A DNA stretch of 64,000 bases from Galactobacter caseinivorans (lineage in GTDB: Bacteria; Actinomycetota; Actinomycetes; Actinomycetales; Micrococcaceae), in NCBI RefSeq assembly GCF_003640665.1, contig NZ_QQXL01000006.1, positions 186,001 through 250,000 on the forward strand, read 5' to 3'. The position numbers and the translations under genes were made by a program. This document shows, one piece after another, positions 25,401-35,240 of the stretch (position 1 is the stretch's first letter; each line of letters opens with the position of its first letter). Below the pieces are notes generated by a model that did no database searches, was not told the origin of the DNA, and was given only the letters and a program-made list of their open reading frames with translations.

Positions 25401-28400
25401 CTAGGGGATAGACCGGGAACCACACAGGGCTTCCCGTAACGCCCGTGCCTTCGTGAGCGCCGCGGTTTTCCCGGGGCGATCCGCCAGCGCGTCAAGACCG
25501 GCCCACGGCACGGACACCAGGTCTCGCGCCACCGCGGCGCGTAACAGATCAGCCTGGGACAGCAGCGCGTCCAGCAACCGGTTCAGCCAGCTAGGCGGCT
25601 TGGGCGTGGAGGCCGCGTTCTCCAACAGCACCTCTGCCAGGGGCCACAAGCCGGAGATGGTCTCCGGATACTCCTCCAGGACCGCAATCCACCGCAGCGG
25701 CGTGACCTCCGGCGCCGGAAGCACGGTGCGCACCGCGGCGCGCATCATCTCCGGAGGAAACGCGCACTCCCCCACTGCCCGTGCCAACACTCCGGGTTGT
25801 CCCTTGCTCTGCCGCGTCCCCCCAACAAAACCCGCCAGGCCGCAGGCCAGCTGCGCCGGCCCGATGAGTCGATTCCCGCTGGGTTGCCACCCACCATGTT
25901 CGTGATGAGAAACCGGTTTGACCGACTCGAGCTGCCCAGAGAGCGCGTTCGGCACCAGCCAGCGCCGGTCCTCATACTGCTCATCCTGCGCAGACGAGTT
26001 CGGGATCGGGGCGTCCGCAGGGGTCGACAGCAGGGCCTCCCTGGTCCACCCGTCTGCGGCGTAGCCGCCAACCCTGCCCATCTCTGCCCACCAATCGCTG
26101 CCGGCCTCGTTCACCACCAACGCCCCCGCCTCTCCGGGCAACCCCACCAGCACCTCAACAGCCCCGGTGGGCTCGTCACGCCCGAGTCCGCGATGGCGCT
26201 TGTAGGCGGGGCGGACCCGCAGCACGGTCCCATCGTCCGGCACCACACGGTCCGCACTTCCCACTCTCCAGCGCGCGGAGAATTGCTGATCGTCAAGCAC
26301 CGCGAGCGACGCCGTTGGCGCCAGCTGCGACTCAACTGGTGCCAGCTGCGACTCAACTGGTGCCAGCTGCGACTCAACGGGCACGTTCTTCGCCGCGTGA
26401 TGGTCTCTTCCACCGTGCTCGCCGTCCACGGCCCGCACCGCTGCCCGCGCGGCCATCACCGCGGCCGACTTTCCGGGCCGCAAGGCCAGGGCGCGCAGCC
26501 CCGGGACCCGCAACACGTCGTCGGACACCTGCCCGCTGGCCACCGCGGCGCGCGCCGCCGGCGCCAGCCGCTCCAGTGCCTGCGCCACCTCCGTGCTGCC
26601 GGACAGCAACCGCAAACCCTCTACCGAGACCGTCAGCAAGTCATCAAGGAACGGCCACAACAGCGACGCCAGCCCCTCCTCAGACACCTGCAGGGCATAG
26701 GCGGCGAAGGCACCCAAAGACTCCGGCCGCTTCAACCAGCCGTAGTAGCGGACATCAGCCGCACCAGGTCGCAAGAGCCCCCGCTCCCAGGCCAAAAGCG
26801 TCGCTTCGGCCACCTCCTCCCGCCATTGAGCTGGGCCCACGACCGGCGCCGCGAGCAACGCGGCAATCACTGGCCCAGGTAGGGGCTCGGAGCGATGGGC
26901 CAGGGCCCTGGCCGGATGGATGGCCGGCCATTGCAGGGACCGCCCCAGATACATGGACCCCGTCTGAGTCCAGGCCGGAACCTGGTACAAATGCGTCGCG
27001 AGAGTGTCATTGAGCGTGCTTTCCGCGGGCCGGAACGCCTCAGGCAGCGGCTCAATCCCCCTGACCCAGCAGCCTGCCGGCCCCACATTCACGAGCCACC
27101 TTCGGTCGTGGATGATGCGCTGAGACGGCGCTCCGACGTCCACCGCCACGAGGGCAGGTTCCACGAGCGGCGTCCGCATGGCAGCCGCCGCGTGCGCTCC
27201 GGCGCCCCGTTCCAGGACCGTGCCTTCGTCGTCGCGTAGCTGCACGTCGCAGGCCTCGGCCCTGGCCACGAGCTCTGGGCTCACCGTGCGGGCATCAAGC
27301 CGCGTCAGGGCCAGCATCAGGTCCGCCAGCCGCGCCTGCTCACCCCGATCTCGCTTCATTTCCAGCCGGCCCACCAGCTCCTCCGCTTCAAGGGAGCCAT
27401 CCCTCCAGCTGGGTGTGGACAAGGTGACGGGCGGTGACTCCAGCCCCGCCAGCACCGCGGGGCTCAGCTCCCTGTAAAGATATTCTTCGGGGTTCTCTTC
27501 CTCCCCAAACGCCTGGCCCCGCGCCCACATGCCCAACTGCTGAACCGCGATGGGGCCGCCCTCTGGCGGTTGCTGTGCCAGGGCAGCACGCGTGCGCTGC
27601 GGCTCCCGCGGGAGCCAGTACCGCACCGAATCGAAGAAAAACCCGGTGGCACCGAACTCGGTCGCAGCCAGCTCGATCCCCAGCTCGCTCAACTCCTCGG
27701 GGCTCTCTGCCTGGCCAGGCCAGCGGGGCATCTCCCACACCGGTGGGGTGGGCCGCCACCACCCGGTCACGTCCTCCAGCGGATCCGTGCGTTGCGTGCC
27801 GTCAACCCCAGCGCCCGACGGCGTGGGCGCACCCTGGGTGCCTCCCGCCCCCGGTGCGTCGGCGGCGGCACCTGCGCCCTCGGCGTCGGGCAGGGCACGT
27901 GCCCACGCCGCTCGCAAATTTTCAACCGCGCCGACCAGCGCCCGGTCCGGCGACCCCAGCAGCGGCACCAGCATGGCATCGATCTGGGCTGCCACGCCCT
28001 CACCGCTCTGGCCTGCACCGCCGGAGGTTGCCGCACGCCGAGCCAGCGCCTCCACCACTCGTTGTTGGACCCGGCGCGAGGTGGCCCCGAGATAAGCCTG
28101 CGCCAGCTCCGGCAGGTCTGCCTCCTGCGCTGCGGCAACCAGCACAGGGATCAGCGCGGACGTCTCTGCAGGTGAAAGGGTGGCCGTCACCAGCAGCGCC
28201 GGGACATAAGGACGCAGCTCCGCCGCCGTCACGGCCATGTCCTCCGTGGCGACCCTGCACCATTCCTTCCGATCCGCGGGCTGAATGGCGCCCTCCAACG
28301 CCTGAACCAGAAGATCCACCGCGCGCTGGCGGCTGATCCATCCGCGACCGGCCACCTGCGCAAAGACCTCTGCAAGCGGACCCTTGGGCCGGGTACCCAA

Positions 28401-29114
28401 CAGCATCGCGGTGCTCAGAACATCATCGGCACTCTCACGAAGCATGTCCTCGCTGACGAGCAGCAGGTCCTGAGACCGGAGCCCTTCCCAGCGCTTGACG
28501 TCCTTGGGCAGCAGCGCCAGGTCCGCCTCCCACAGCCAGAGCTGCGTGTAATTGCGTGCCGAAATTGCCGGGGCCGGCCCGCCGTTTCCGTCCTCTGGAC
28601 CGATCTGGGCCATCAACCGCACCGCAAGAAAGGCAAGCTCTTGATCCGGGCCAGTCCACGTGCCATGCAGGCGCGCGAGGGCGGCGACGATTCTCAGGGA
28701 CTCCTCCCGAGAACCTCCCTTGAGGATCCTGAGGGCTGCCTCCAGCTGAGGCCGGTCCCACCACATCGCGAGCTCCGGGACATGAGACGCGCTCACCCCG
28801 ATCCGCAGCGCCAGCAGGCTCAGGCGCCCGTAATCTTGTCCCGTCCGGAAGCTCCAATCGCCGGCGAGCGGCTGGTATTCGGCGTGAGCCAGCACCGGAT
28901 CGTCGGGATGTGCCGGCTGCACGATGGACTCCCACCAATCGAGCGCCCCCACCCTGACCGCGGACAGCACCTTCTTCTGTTGCGCTGGGGTACCGAGCGG
29001 GAGCTGCTCCGCTTCCTCGGCGGAGGTCCCCGACCAGCCCAGCTCCTCCACGATCTGACGGGCGGCGTACAGCCGCTTCCTGACAGCCACGCTGACTTCG
29101 GGTACGTGCGACAT
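25401..29114 (-). CDS. Giant helical-repeat protein of the SWIM-associated family (paralog A, 1237 aa)
   Basis: I do not recognise an enzyme domain. The N-terminal two-thirds is Leu/Ala-rich helical repeat with no signal peptide or membrane segment. Family markers shared with the three paralogs are WGSxRQRAVDLLVQALEGAI (about 290), a WRPTPPVWEMP linker, TLSTPSWRD followed by LADLMLALTRLDART, and LLAWERGLLRPGA. The C-terminal ~300 residues form a beta-rich region, then a second helical module ending LADRPGKTAALTKARALREAL. Residues ~912-930 hold a seven-residue repeat (PVESQLA, three times). The ATG at 29114 has AAGGAG at eight bases. It is last in the SWIM-led gene train. From memory the pattern resembles DUF6493-type proteins beside SWIM genes in Streptomyces; I could not verify this. 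Confidence 0.8.
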   Translation of the reverse strand: MSHVPEVSVAVRKRLYAARQIVEELGWSGTSAEEAEQLPLGTPAQQKKVLSAVRVGALDWWESIVQPAHPDDPVLAHAEYQPLAGDWSFRTGQDYGRLSLLALRIGVSASHVPELAMWWDRPQLEAALRILKGGSREESLRIVAALARLHGTWTGPDQELAFLAVRLMAQIGPEDGNGGPAPAISARNYTQLWLWEADLALLPKDVKRWEGLRSQDLLLVSEDMLRESADDVLSTAMLLGTRPKGPLAEVFAQVAGRGWISRQRAVDLLVQALEGAIQPADRKEWCRVATEDMAVTAAELRPYVPALLVTATLSPAETSALIPVLVAAAQEADLPELAQAYLGATSRRVQQRVVEALARRAATSGGAGQSGEGVAAQIDAMLVPLLGSPDRALVGAVENLRAAWARALPDAEGAGAAADAPGAGGTQGAPTPSGAGVDGTQRTDPLEDVTGWWRPTPPVWEMPRWPGQAESPEELSELGIELAATEFGATGFFFDSVRYWLPREPQRTRAALAQQPPEGGPIAVQQLGMWARGQAFGEEENPEEYLYRELSPAVLAGLESPPVTLSTPSWRDGSLEAEELVGRLEMKRDRGEQARLADLMLALTRLDARTVSPELVARAEACDVQLRDDEGTVLERGAGAHAAAAMRTPLVEPALVAVDVGAPSQRIIHDRRWLVNVGPAGCWVRGIEPLPEAFRPAESTLNDTLATHLYQVPAWTQTGSMYLGRSLQWPAIHPARALAHRSEPLPGPVIAALLAAPVVGPAQWREEVAEATLLAWERGLLRPGAADVRYYGWLKRPESLGAFAAYALQVSEEGLASLLWPFLDDLLTVSVEGLRLLSGSTEVAQALERLAPAARAAVASGQVSDDVLRVPGLRALALRPGKSAAVMAARAAVRAVDGEHGGRDHHAAKNVPVESQLAPVESQLAPVESQLAPTASLAVLDDQQFSARWRVGSADRVVPDDGTVLRVRPAYKRHRGLGRDEPTGAVEVLVGLPGEAGALVVNEAGSDWWAEMGRVGGYAADGWTREALLSTPADAPIPNSSAQDEQYEDRRWLVPNALSGQLESVKPVSHHEHGGWQPSGNRLIGPAQLACGLAGFVGGTRQSKGQPGVLARAVGECAFPPEMMRAAVRTVLPAPEVTPLRWIAVLEEYPETISGLWPLAEVLLENAASTPKPPSWLNRLLDALLSQADLLRAAVARDLVSVPWAGLDALADRPGKTAALTKARALREALCGSRSIP
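26320..26379. repeat. 21-bp tandem repeat (about three units) in paralog A
   Basis: The unit GCCAGCTGCGACTCAACTGG plus T repeats at 26320, 26341 and 26362, encoding PVESQLA units in a linker before the beta-rich C-terminal region. Confidence 0.9.
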
Positions 29115-29241
29115 GCGTGCGTCTCCTTGATTCAAGGTTTTGCGCTGAAGCTGTCTGGAGGTGGATGCCCGCTGCTCACGCTGCTCCCGCCGGCTAAGCA
29201 TAGGCCGCCCGCCAGGTCTGCGAGCCCACCCGCTCACCCGC

Positions 29242-31542
29242 TCACCCGCCGTCGGACACCCCGGGCACCTCCGCTGACACCTCGACCAACACGGCCACTG
29301 CCTCCCGGGCCGCGCGGACCGCCGCGGCTGATCCGCCTTTCGCCGCCACGGCCCGCAGGCCCGGAACCCGGAGCGCCTCCGGCCCCACCAGGCCCGCCCG
29401 GACCGCCTCGGCGGCGTCCGGCGCCAGGTCCGCCATGGCGTCGGCCAGTTGCGCCGTCCCGGGATACAGGCGCGATGCTCCCGCGGAATCGAGCAGGAGC
29501 GCGTCAAGAAATCCCCAGGAGTAGGCCGCGGCGCCGCGCTCGGCGACGTCCAGGAGCACGCGCGACAGAGCGGCCAGGGACGCACGCCCGTGCGGCAACC
29601 AGTCGATCAAAGCCAAGTCGAACGCGCCGGGACGCAACAGCCCGCGGGACCACGCGTCGTCGAGCGCTTGGCCCAACTCGGCCGCTCGCGACCCCGGCGC
29701 CAAGCGCGCCAGCGCCACCAGATTGCTCGCGGTGCCGGGGCTCAGTGGCGTGGCGCGCCGCACCGCCTGCTCCCAGAGAGGCACCATCTCCCACGTGCTC
29801 GAGTAGCCTGACGTGGCCGTCACGGCATCAGACCAGCGCGGAAAAAGCGAGCCGACCACGTGGCCCGTTCCCGCGAAGAGAAGCGGCGCGGTCTGAGGGA
29901 AGCCGCGCAACGACTCGGGCCACGTCGCGTGCCCCGGCCAGAGCCGTTCGTAGCCGGCGTGAGGGACCAGCGGCGGTTCCTGCACCGGATCCTCCAGATA
30001 GTGCAGCGCCCGCTGCCCCACCCGCATGGGGATCTGGGCGTCGCCGGAATCCACAAGCACCGCAGATGCCTCCAGCGCCGCGCGCTCAGCCGCGCCCACC
30101 GTCGCCGGATCCAGCCGTGTGAGCGCCATCATCACGTCGTTGGGTTCCGCACTCAGCCCCTTCCGCTGGTACAGGTCAAGGTTCGCCAACAGATCCGCTG
30201 CAGTAATACTCAGGTCAACGGTGGAGGGCGTGGACAGCAGCAGCGGGACGCGCCCCAACCCCTGGATCACCACCCGATTGCGTTCGTTGACCACGTCCGG
30301 CTCCGGCCGCCACACGGCCAGCGGCGAGGCCCGAACAGTCGCGAGCTCAGTCAGTTCCCGGAGCTCGCTGACCTCCGACCTTGCGAAGCCCCGGAGACCA
30401 CTCAGCGGCACTGCCGGGTCCGTGTGCGCCAACTCCACCAGGTCTGCCAGGAAGCGTTCGGTGATCGCGTCGCCGCCGAATCGCTGCCGGTGATGCAGCA
30501 TCCCAGCCAGTTCGGTGAGGCGCTGCACGGAGGCCGGCCCCTCGCGCAGCGGCGGCGGCGTCCACACATCGGGGGTGGGCCGCCAGCGCCCGCGGCTGCC
30601 CCGCTCCGGTTGCCGCGGCGGTGGCGCGTCAAGCCCCCAGGCGGCCAAGAGCGTGGCGGCAGCGCTGGCGAGCGGCCCGGAACCCTCAACCAACGGCTCG
30701 ACGGCGCTCGCCACGTCCCGCGCGATGCCTGCCTCCGGGCGCGGCCGGGCCAGCAGTGCCGCGAGCACGGCGCGCTGCGCCTTCTTAGTGCGGGCCACGA
30801 GCCCGGGGACGGCGACGTCCGGGAGGTCCTGCTCGGGGACAATGGCAATGAGGCGTGGCACCAACGTCTCCACGATCTGGCCCTCGCCGATGCTGATGAC
30901 GCCAGCCAGCTGCGCTGCGGCTTGCAGCAATTCCGCGTCGGAGAGGGCGAGCTGGCCCGGGTCGGTGCCCGCGAGCAGCTGGAGCCAGACGAGCCGGTCG
31001 CCGGGGCGCTGCGCGGCGTCCAGCGAGGCCAAGACGTACGCGCGGGCCCGCGCGCGATCGGTCCGATTTTCGCGGAGGAGCCACGACAACAGTCGGGGCA
31101 GTTCTGGGAGAGGGGGCGACTGCTCGGCGATGCCGGAATGGACCGCCGCCCAGAAGAGCGCATCGGCGCGGGCTGTGAGGTACGGGAAGAACTCGCGGCG
31201 AGTCTGGGCCTGCTGGATCCACTTTTGGGGCACCGGCCGCAACGCGGCGGGGTCCGTTTCTCCCCTGGCGCTCAGCTCTTGTCGCCTCTCCTGCTCCAAC
31301 ACGTCCCGCAGACAGGCGCCGGTGAGCATCACCCAGTCGCGCAGCACCTCCGGGCCCAGGTCCTCCACCGGCAGGCGGTGGTGTTCCACGAGGAATAGCG
31401 CGGTGGCTGCCTGCACAGAGGGCACGGACTCCCACACACGGCGGCTGGGTTGACACTCCTCCGCAGCAAAGCGCGCGGCGAAGCTGGGGCCGCGTGCCAC
31501 CAACTCCGCGAGCTTCAGATCCCCCTCGACGTCCCCGCTCAT
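29242..31542 (-). CDS. Helical-repeat protein of the SWIM-associated family, short form (paralog B, 766 aa)
   Basis: This is the shortest paralog. It shares the core markers LASLDAAQRPGDRLVWLQLL (about 195), VARTKKAQRAVLAALLARPRP, WRPTPDVWTPP, LLSTPSTVDLS with DVMMALTRLDPAT, and PLSPGTASNLVAL with WSRGLLRPGAFDLALIDW. It stops after the first terminal module (VPGLRAVAAKGGSAAAVRAAREAV) and so lacks the ~300-residue beta-rich and second helical module of A, C and D. No catalytic motif is visible. The ATG at 31542 overlaps the stop of paralog C (ATGA), so translation is coupled. A 127-bp gap separates it from A. Confidence 0.8.
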   Translation of the reverse strand: MSGDVEGDLKLAELVARGPSFAARFAAEECQPSRRVWESVPSVQAATALFLVEHHRLPVEDLGPEVLRDWVMLTGACLRDVLEQERRQELSARGETDPAALRPVPQKWIQQAQTRREFFPYLTARADALFWAAVHSGIAEQSPPLPELPRLLSWLLRENRTDRARARAYVLASLDAAQRPGDRLVWLQLLAGTDPGQLALSDAELLQAAAQLAGVISIGEGQIVETLVPRLIAIVPEQDLPDVAVPGLVARTKKAQRAVLAALLARPRPEAGIARDVASAVEPLVEGSGPLASAAATLLAAWGLDAPPPRQPERGSRGRWRPTPDVWTPPPLREGPASVQRLTELAGMLHHRQRFGGDAITERFLADLVELAHTDPAVPLSGLRGFARSEVSELRELTELATVRASPLAVWRPEPDVVNERNRVVIQGLGRVPLLLSTPSTVDLSITAADLLANLDLYQRKGLSAEPNDVMMALTRLDPATVGAAERAALEASAVLVDSGDAQIPMRVGQRALHYLEDPVQEPPLVPHAGYERLWPGHATWPESLRGFPQTAPLLFAGTGHVVGSLFPRWSDAVTATSGYSSTWEMVPLWEQAVRRATPLSPGTASNLVALARLAPGSRAAELGQALDDAWSRGLLRPGAFDLALIDWLPHGRASLAALSRVLLDVAERGAAAYSWGFLDALLLDSAGASRLYPGTAQLADAMADLAPDAAEAVRAGLVGPEALRVPGLRAVAAKGGSAAAVRAAREAVAVLVEVSAEVPGVSDGG

Positions 31543-34500
31543 GCCAAGGCCGCCTGCTGAGTCGGGGCCTCCGGTGGGGCCAGGGCCTCCACCAGGGCAC
31601 GGGCCTTGGTCAGGGCCGCGCTCTTGCCTGGGCGGGCCGCCAGCTCCGCGAGCCCGGGCCAGTCCGCGGGCATGAGCCCGCGACGAGCAGCCTCCGCCAG
31701 GACCGGGGCCGAATCCAACGCAACATCCAGCACCCCGTTGAGCCAGCGCGGCGACGCCCCCTGCCCCGATGCTGCTTGGCCGGACGCCGCACGGACCGCC
31801 TCCGTCAGGATGGGCCACAACGCGGGCAACAAGCCCGGCAGCTTCGCGAGCGAACCGGCCATCCGCGCCGGGCTCAGCGCATCGGCTGGGAACGGCTCAC
31901 CGCCCACGGGATTGAACAGATCCCTGGCCGCATGTTGCACGCGCTGCGCACCCAGATAGCCGCCGCGCACCAGGTCCTCCACGGTTTCCCTTCCTACCAA
32001 GCCCCAGTCCCCGGGCCGCGCCAGATCACCAACAGCCAGGGTGCACAGACTCTGCGGCAGTTCTACGCTCTTGCCTCGCAGTGGGTACTCGCGAGCCACC
32101 AGCCGAGTATCGCCCTTGAGCCACACCAACCACAAAGTCAATCCGCCCTCCCGCTTCCCGTCGGAGTCGGCCGACAACTGGCTGACTCCGCAGCCCAGGC
32201 CGGCAGGCTCACCCAGCGTCCACTCCGTACTTTTCACGCGGTAGCGATGCTCGTCCCCCGGCAGATCCAGCACAAAGACGACGCCGGCGGCCGTGATCTG
32301 TCGAGGCACGCTCAGGGCGCTGACCACTACTCCGTCGTGGAGCACAGCGGGATCGGCTATGCCATCTGGCCACGCCGCGGCAAAGCCGGCTGCGCTCGGC
32401 GCCGGCGCAGGCCCGGTGGCCAGCGCCACCGAGCCCGCCACCGGAACCGCGCCAACCGCCGTCGGGCCGTGTCCTTCAGGCAGAAGTCTCAGCGCCTCTT
32501 GTGCGCCCAGCACCGCCTGGGATTGGTCTGGCCGCGCGGCCAGCAAACGCAGGCCGGGAACGTCCAGCACGGTCGGCGGCGCGGCGCCAGACTCCACCGC
32601 GGTCCGCACTGAGGGCGCCAGACGGCGCATGGCGCCCGCCACGGCAGAGAGGCCGTTGGCCAATTTTCGACTCGACGCTCCCCACCCGCAGAGCTGGTCC
32701 AGGAGCGGCCAGAGGACCGGCAGCAATCCGTCCTCCGCAGCCTCCAACCAGGCGTCGACCACAGCGCGCAACTGGCTCGGCGTTCCTTCCCAGTCAAAAA
32801 AATCCACGGAGGCGACGCCAGGAACCAACAGCCCACGTTCCCACGCCAAGCGGGCTGCTTCGAACTGCACCTCGCGTTCGGAGGGCACCTTTCGCCTGAG
32901 CCCGGTGAGCAGATTCATGGCCAGGCCGGGTGTCAGCGGCCTGCTTCTGCGCGCCACTTGAAGCCAGAGCGCGGCCGGGATGTCCTCGGGAGCCTCGCGA
33001 TCCAGGGACACCCGCAGGCTTGGGCCCACGGCGTCTCCCCAGGTGGGAAAGATGGACAGCGTGGCGCCTCTCCAGTCCTTTCCCAGCCCGCGCGGTAGGG
33101 TCCGCAGCGCGCGCAACGACGCCGGCCCCTTGGCCCCGCGCCACAGCCATTGCCCGCGCCTCGGCGCCGGGAGAAGGGCCGGCTCCTGAGCCGCATCTTC
33201 CAGGTAAGCCAGCACGACGTCGGCGGCGTTGGTCCCGCTGTTCGGATCGCCTTGCCACGTCATCAGTGGCAGATCAAGGGCGGCCAAACGCGCGCGCAGC
33301 TGAGGCAGATCGCTGGCGGGTTCCAGGCGCGTGAGGGCCAGGGTCAGGTCCGACTCGAGTGCGCCCAACCCGGCTTCCTGGAGGATCTCCAATCCGGCCG
33401 TCAGGTCCGCCAAGTCCACCCGCAGATCCTCCCAGCTGGGCGCCGAGAGAATCACAGGGCTCAGGCCCAAGCGACCTGCCACATTTCCCGTGCGGCGCTC
33501 ATCCAGCGGATCGCTTCCTCTGTCATGACGCGCCCGTCCGTGTTTGACCCAGCGGGCCACATCATCCAGCCCAGGACGGCGCCACTCGTGCCACCGGACA
33601 AGGGAATGCACCAGGTCGTGGATCCGCTCAGGTTCGCTCAGTGCCAACGCGTTGGCCAGCGCAAGGAATCGCTCCACCGCCAGGTCAACGAAGCCCTCTT
33701 CCCGGTCCAGCAGGGGAAGCGCGGCCGCGGTCAGAGCGTCCAGAGAGGCCTCGCCAAAGTCGACGCGGGGCACGGTCCATAGCTGCGGGGTGGCAGGCCA
33801 GGCGAACTCAGCGGCGGCGGGGCGCCCGGCGACGGCGTCCGCGTCCGGAACATCCCACACCTTGCTCAACGCATTCAGAGCCGCCGCCAGCTGGGTGGGT
33901 ACCTGCCCCCACACCCGCAGACTCTCCAAACACTCCCTGGCCACTGCCGCCGGCGGGGCCGGACGCTTCCGCAGCTGGGCCAGCACGGCCTTGCGGGCCT
34001 TGAGCGTGGGCGTGCCGCTCAAAGCCACCAACAATTCCGGGAGGTCCTGGTCCGGCACCACCTTCAGCAAGGGAAGGCCCAGGGCCTCCACCACCGGAGC
34101 GTCCCCCACGGACAGCACCGGAATGATGCGGTCTCGGTTGGCCAACAGCTCTTGCCCCGACTCGGCCAGTTCTCTGGACAGGATCCCCGCCCACACCCGA
34201 CGATCACTCGCCCGCACCGTCGCATCCAAGGCGACCAAGGCGGCGTCGAGCACCTCCTCGCGCTGCACCCAGCCTCGGCGCATCCCCTCCGCCACGGCCG
34301 GCCCAAAGCCGCGTGTCATCTGCCCAGCGAGCTGGCCGGTAAGCCGGACGTGCTCGGGGAATCTGGCCCGCAGCACGTCCTCTTCCACGGGTTCCTTGCC
34401 CGCGGTCCACCAGTCCGACGACTCGGCTGTGTCCAACCGCGCGGCCGCGTGAGCCCAGAAATCCTTGGTGTATTCCTCGGTGGGCGGGAGCTCCAGTCGG

Positions 34501-34973
34501 GAATCATGGACCCGCCGCAGAACGTGCCCGCCAAAGATGGTTGGGGCGTCCCGTGAAGGCCGCCGCGAGTCGTCCAAGAAACTGCACACGTACTCCCACT
34601 CGGCCGCTGGGCCACGTTCGGTGACGAGGTCGGCGGCCGCCCACCACCCCAGCGCCTGCTGGCTCCGGCCGAACTCATCATCGGCATACGGAGACGGAAC
34701 GTCGACCAGGTCAGCGACCACTGCGACCGGGAGCCCAACCCTCGCTGCATACACCGCAAGCACCGCCTCGTTGGCCGGTGTGTGGGCAATAGCGGGGTCG
34801 TCGAAGTGGCTAAAGTCGTACCACTCTCCGCGGGCCAGCAACGCTTTCACTGTGCGGCGCTGCTCGGGATCCCCCAGCGGCAAGGTGAGCGCCTGCTCTA
34901 CCGTGACCCTGTCCCATCCCAGCTCCCTCAGAACGGCATGGGCGGGCCATTCGCTGTGGGGCTGCGTGCTCAC
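31539..34973 (-). CDS. Giant helical-repeat protein of the SWIM-associated family (paralog C, 1144 aa)
   Basis: Closest to paralog D over its whole length (by eye about half the residues match). Shared segments include VLRELGWDxxT and TLPLGDPEQRR at the N-terminus, EYTKDFWAHAAARLD, RGWVQREEVLDAALVALDATVR, TLKARKAVLAQLRKR, FAWPATPQLWTVPRVDFGE, SPVILSAPSWEDLRVDLADL, LTLALTRLEPASD, LTPGLAMNLLTGLRR, LAWERGLLVPG, and a beta-rich stretch containing VFVLDLPGDEHRYRVKS. It ends WPGLAELAARPGKSAAL. The last ~300 nt are almost identical to D. The start is a GTG at 34973 with no good ribosome-binding site, so the true start is uncertain. No signal peptide, membrane segment or known catalytic motif is visible. 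Confidence 0.8.
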   Translation of the reverse strand: MSTQPHSEWPAHAVLRELGWDRVTVEQALTLPLGDPEQRRTVKALLARGEWYDFSHFDDPAIAHTPANEAVLAVYAARVGLPVAVVADLVDVPSPYADDEFGRSQQALGWWAAADLVTERGPAAEWEYVCSFLDDSRRPSRDAPTIFGGHVLRRVHDSRLELPPTEEYTKDFWAHAAARLDTAESSDWWTAGKEPVEEDVLRARFPEHVRLTGQLAGQMTRGFGPAVAEGMRRGWVQREEVLDAALVALDATVRASDRRVWAGILSRELAESGQELLANRDRIIPVLSVGDAPVVEALGLPLLKVVPDQDLPELLVALSGTPTLKARKAVLAQLRKRPAPPAAVARECLESLRVWGQVPTQLAAALNALSKVWDVPDADAVAGRPAAAEFAWPATPQLWTVPRVDFGEASLDALTAAALPLLDREEGFVDLAVERFLALANALALSEPERIHDLVHSLVRWHEWRRPGLDDVARWVKHGRARHDRGSDPLDERRTGNVAGRLGLSPVILSAPSWEDLRVDLADLTAGLEILQEAGLGALESDLTLALTRLEPASDLPQLRARLAALDLPLMTWQGDPNSGTNAADVVLAYLEDAAQEPALLPAPRRGQWLWRGAKGPASLRALRTLPRGLGKDWRGATLSIFPTWGDAVGPSLRVSLDREAPEDIPAALWLQVARRSRPLTPGLAMNLLTGLRRKVPSEREVQFEAARLAWERGLLVPGVASVDFFDWEGTPSQLRAVVDAWLEAAEDGLLPVLWPLLDQLCGWGASSRKLANGLSAVAGAMRRLAPSVRTAVESGAAPPTVLDVPGLRLLAARPDQSQAVLGAQEALRLLPEGHGPTAVGAVPVAGSVALATGPAPAPSAAGFAAAWPDGIADPAVLHDGVVVSALSVPRQITAAGVVFVLDLPGDEHRYRVKSTEWTLGEPAGLGCGVSQLSADSDGKREGGLTLWLVWLKGDTRLVAREYPLRGKSVELPQSLCTLAVGDLARPGDWGLVGRETVEDLVRGGYLGAQRVQHAARDLFNPVGGEPFPADALSPARMAGSLAKLPGLLPALWPILTEAVRAASGQAASGQGASPRWLNGVLDVALDSAPVLAEAARRGLMPADWPGLAELAARPGKSAALTKARALVEALAPPEAPTQQAALA
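31578..31876. repeat. Near-identical 3' end shared with paralog D (copy in C)
   Basis: This stretch matches 35244-35526 with only a few base changes and one ~15-bp indel (an extra QAASGQGASP-like insert in C). Elsewhere the two genes are far more diverged. Confidence 0.9.
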
Positions 34974-35068
34974 GACGAGCCCACTCGGTTGCTGTTCTGC
35001 GCCATGACCTGACCCTAGGGGACGCGGTGCGGGCTTCCAAGGACCAGCGGCACAGGAGCCAGGTTCAT

Positions 35069-35221
35069 GGATCCCCCGGGTTTGCGTGGATCCCCTGCCT
35101 ATCCGACAGGGGATCCACGCAAACCCGGGGGAATCGCACGAACCCGGGGGATGTGCACCGGGTTTTGGACGAGTGACCGGACGTTGTTCGGGTGCACGGC
35201 GAAAACCCGGTGGAAAATGGC
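35069..35221. repeat. 153-bp two-hairpin intergenic repeat, copy 1
   Basis: It lies between paralogs D and C. The left half is a near-perfect ~30-bp inverted repeat (CCCCCGGGTTTGCGTGGATC and onward around a CCTATCCGA loop). The right half is a second hairpin with arms CACCGGGTTTT and AAAACCCGGTG. Copies 2 and 3 have the same length and orientation. Confidence 0.92.
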
Positions 35222-35240
35222 GGGCCCCGGTGAGCGCCGT

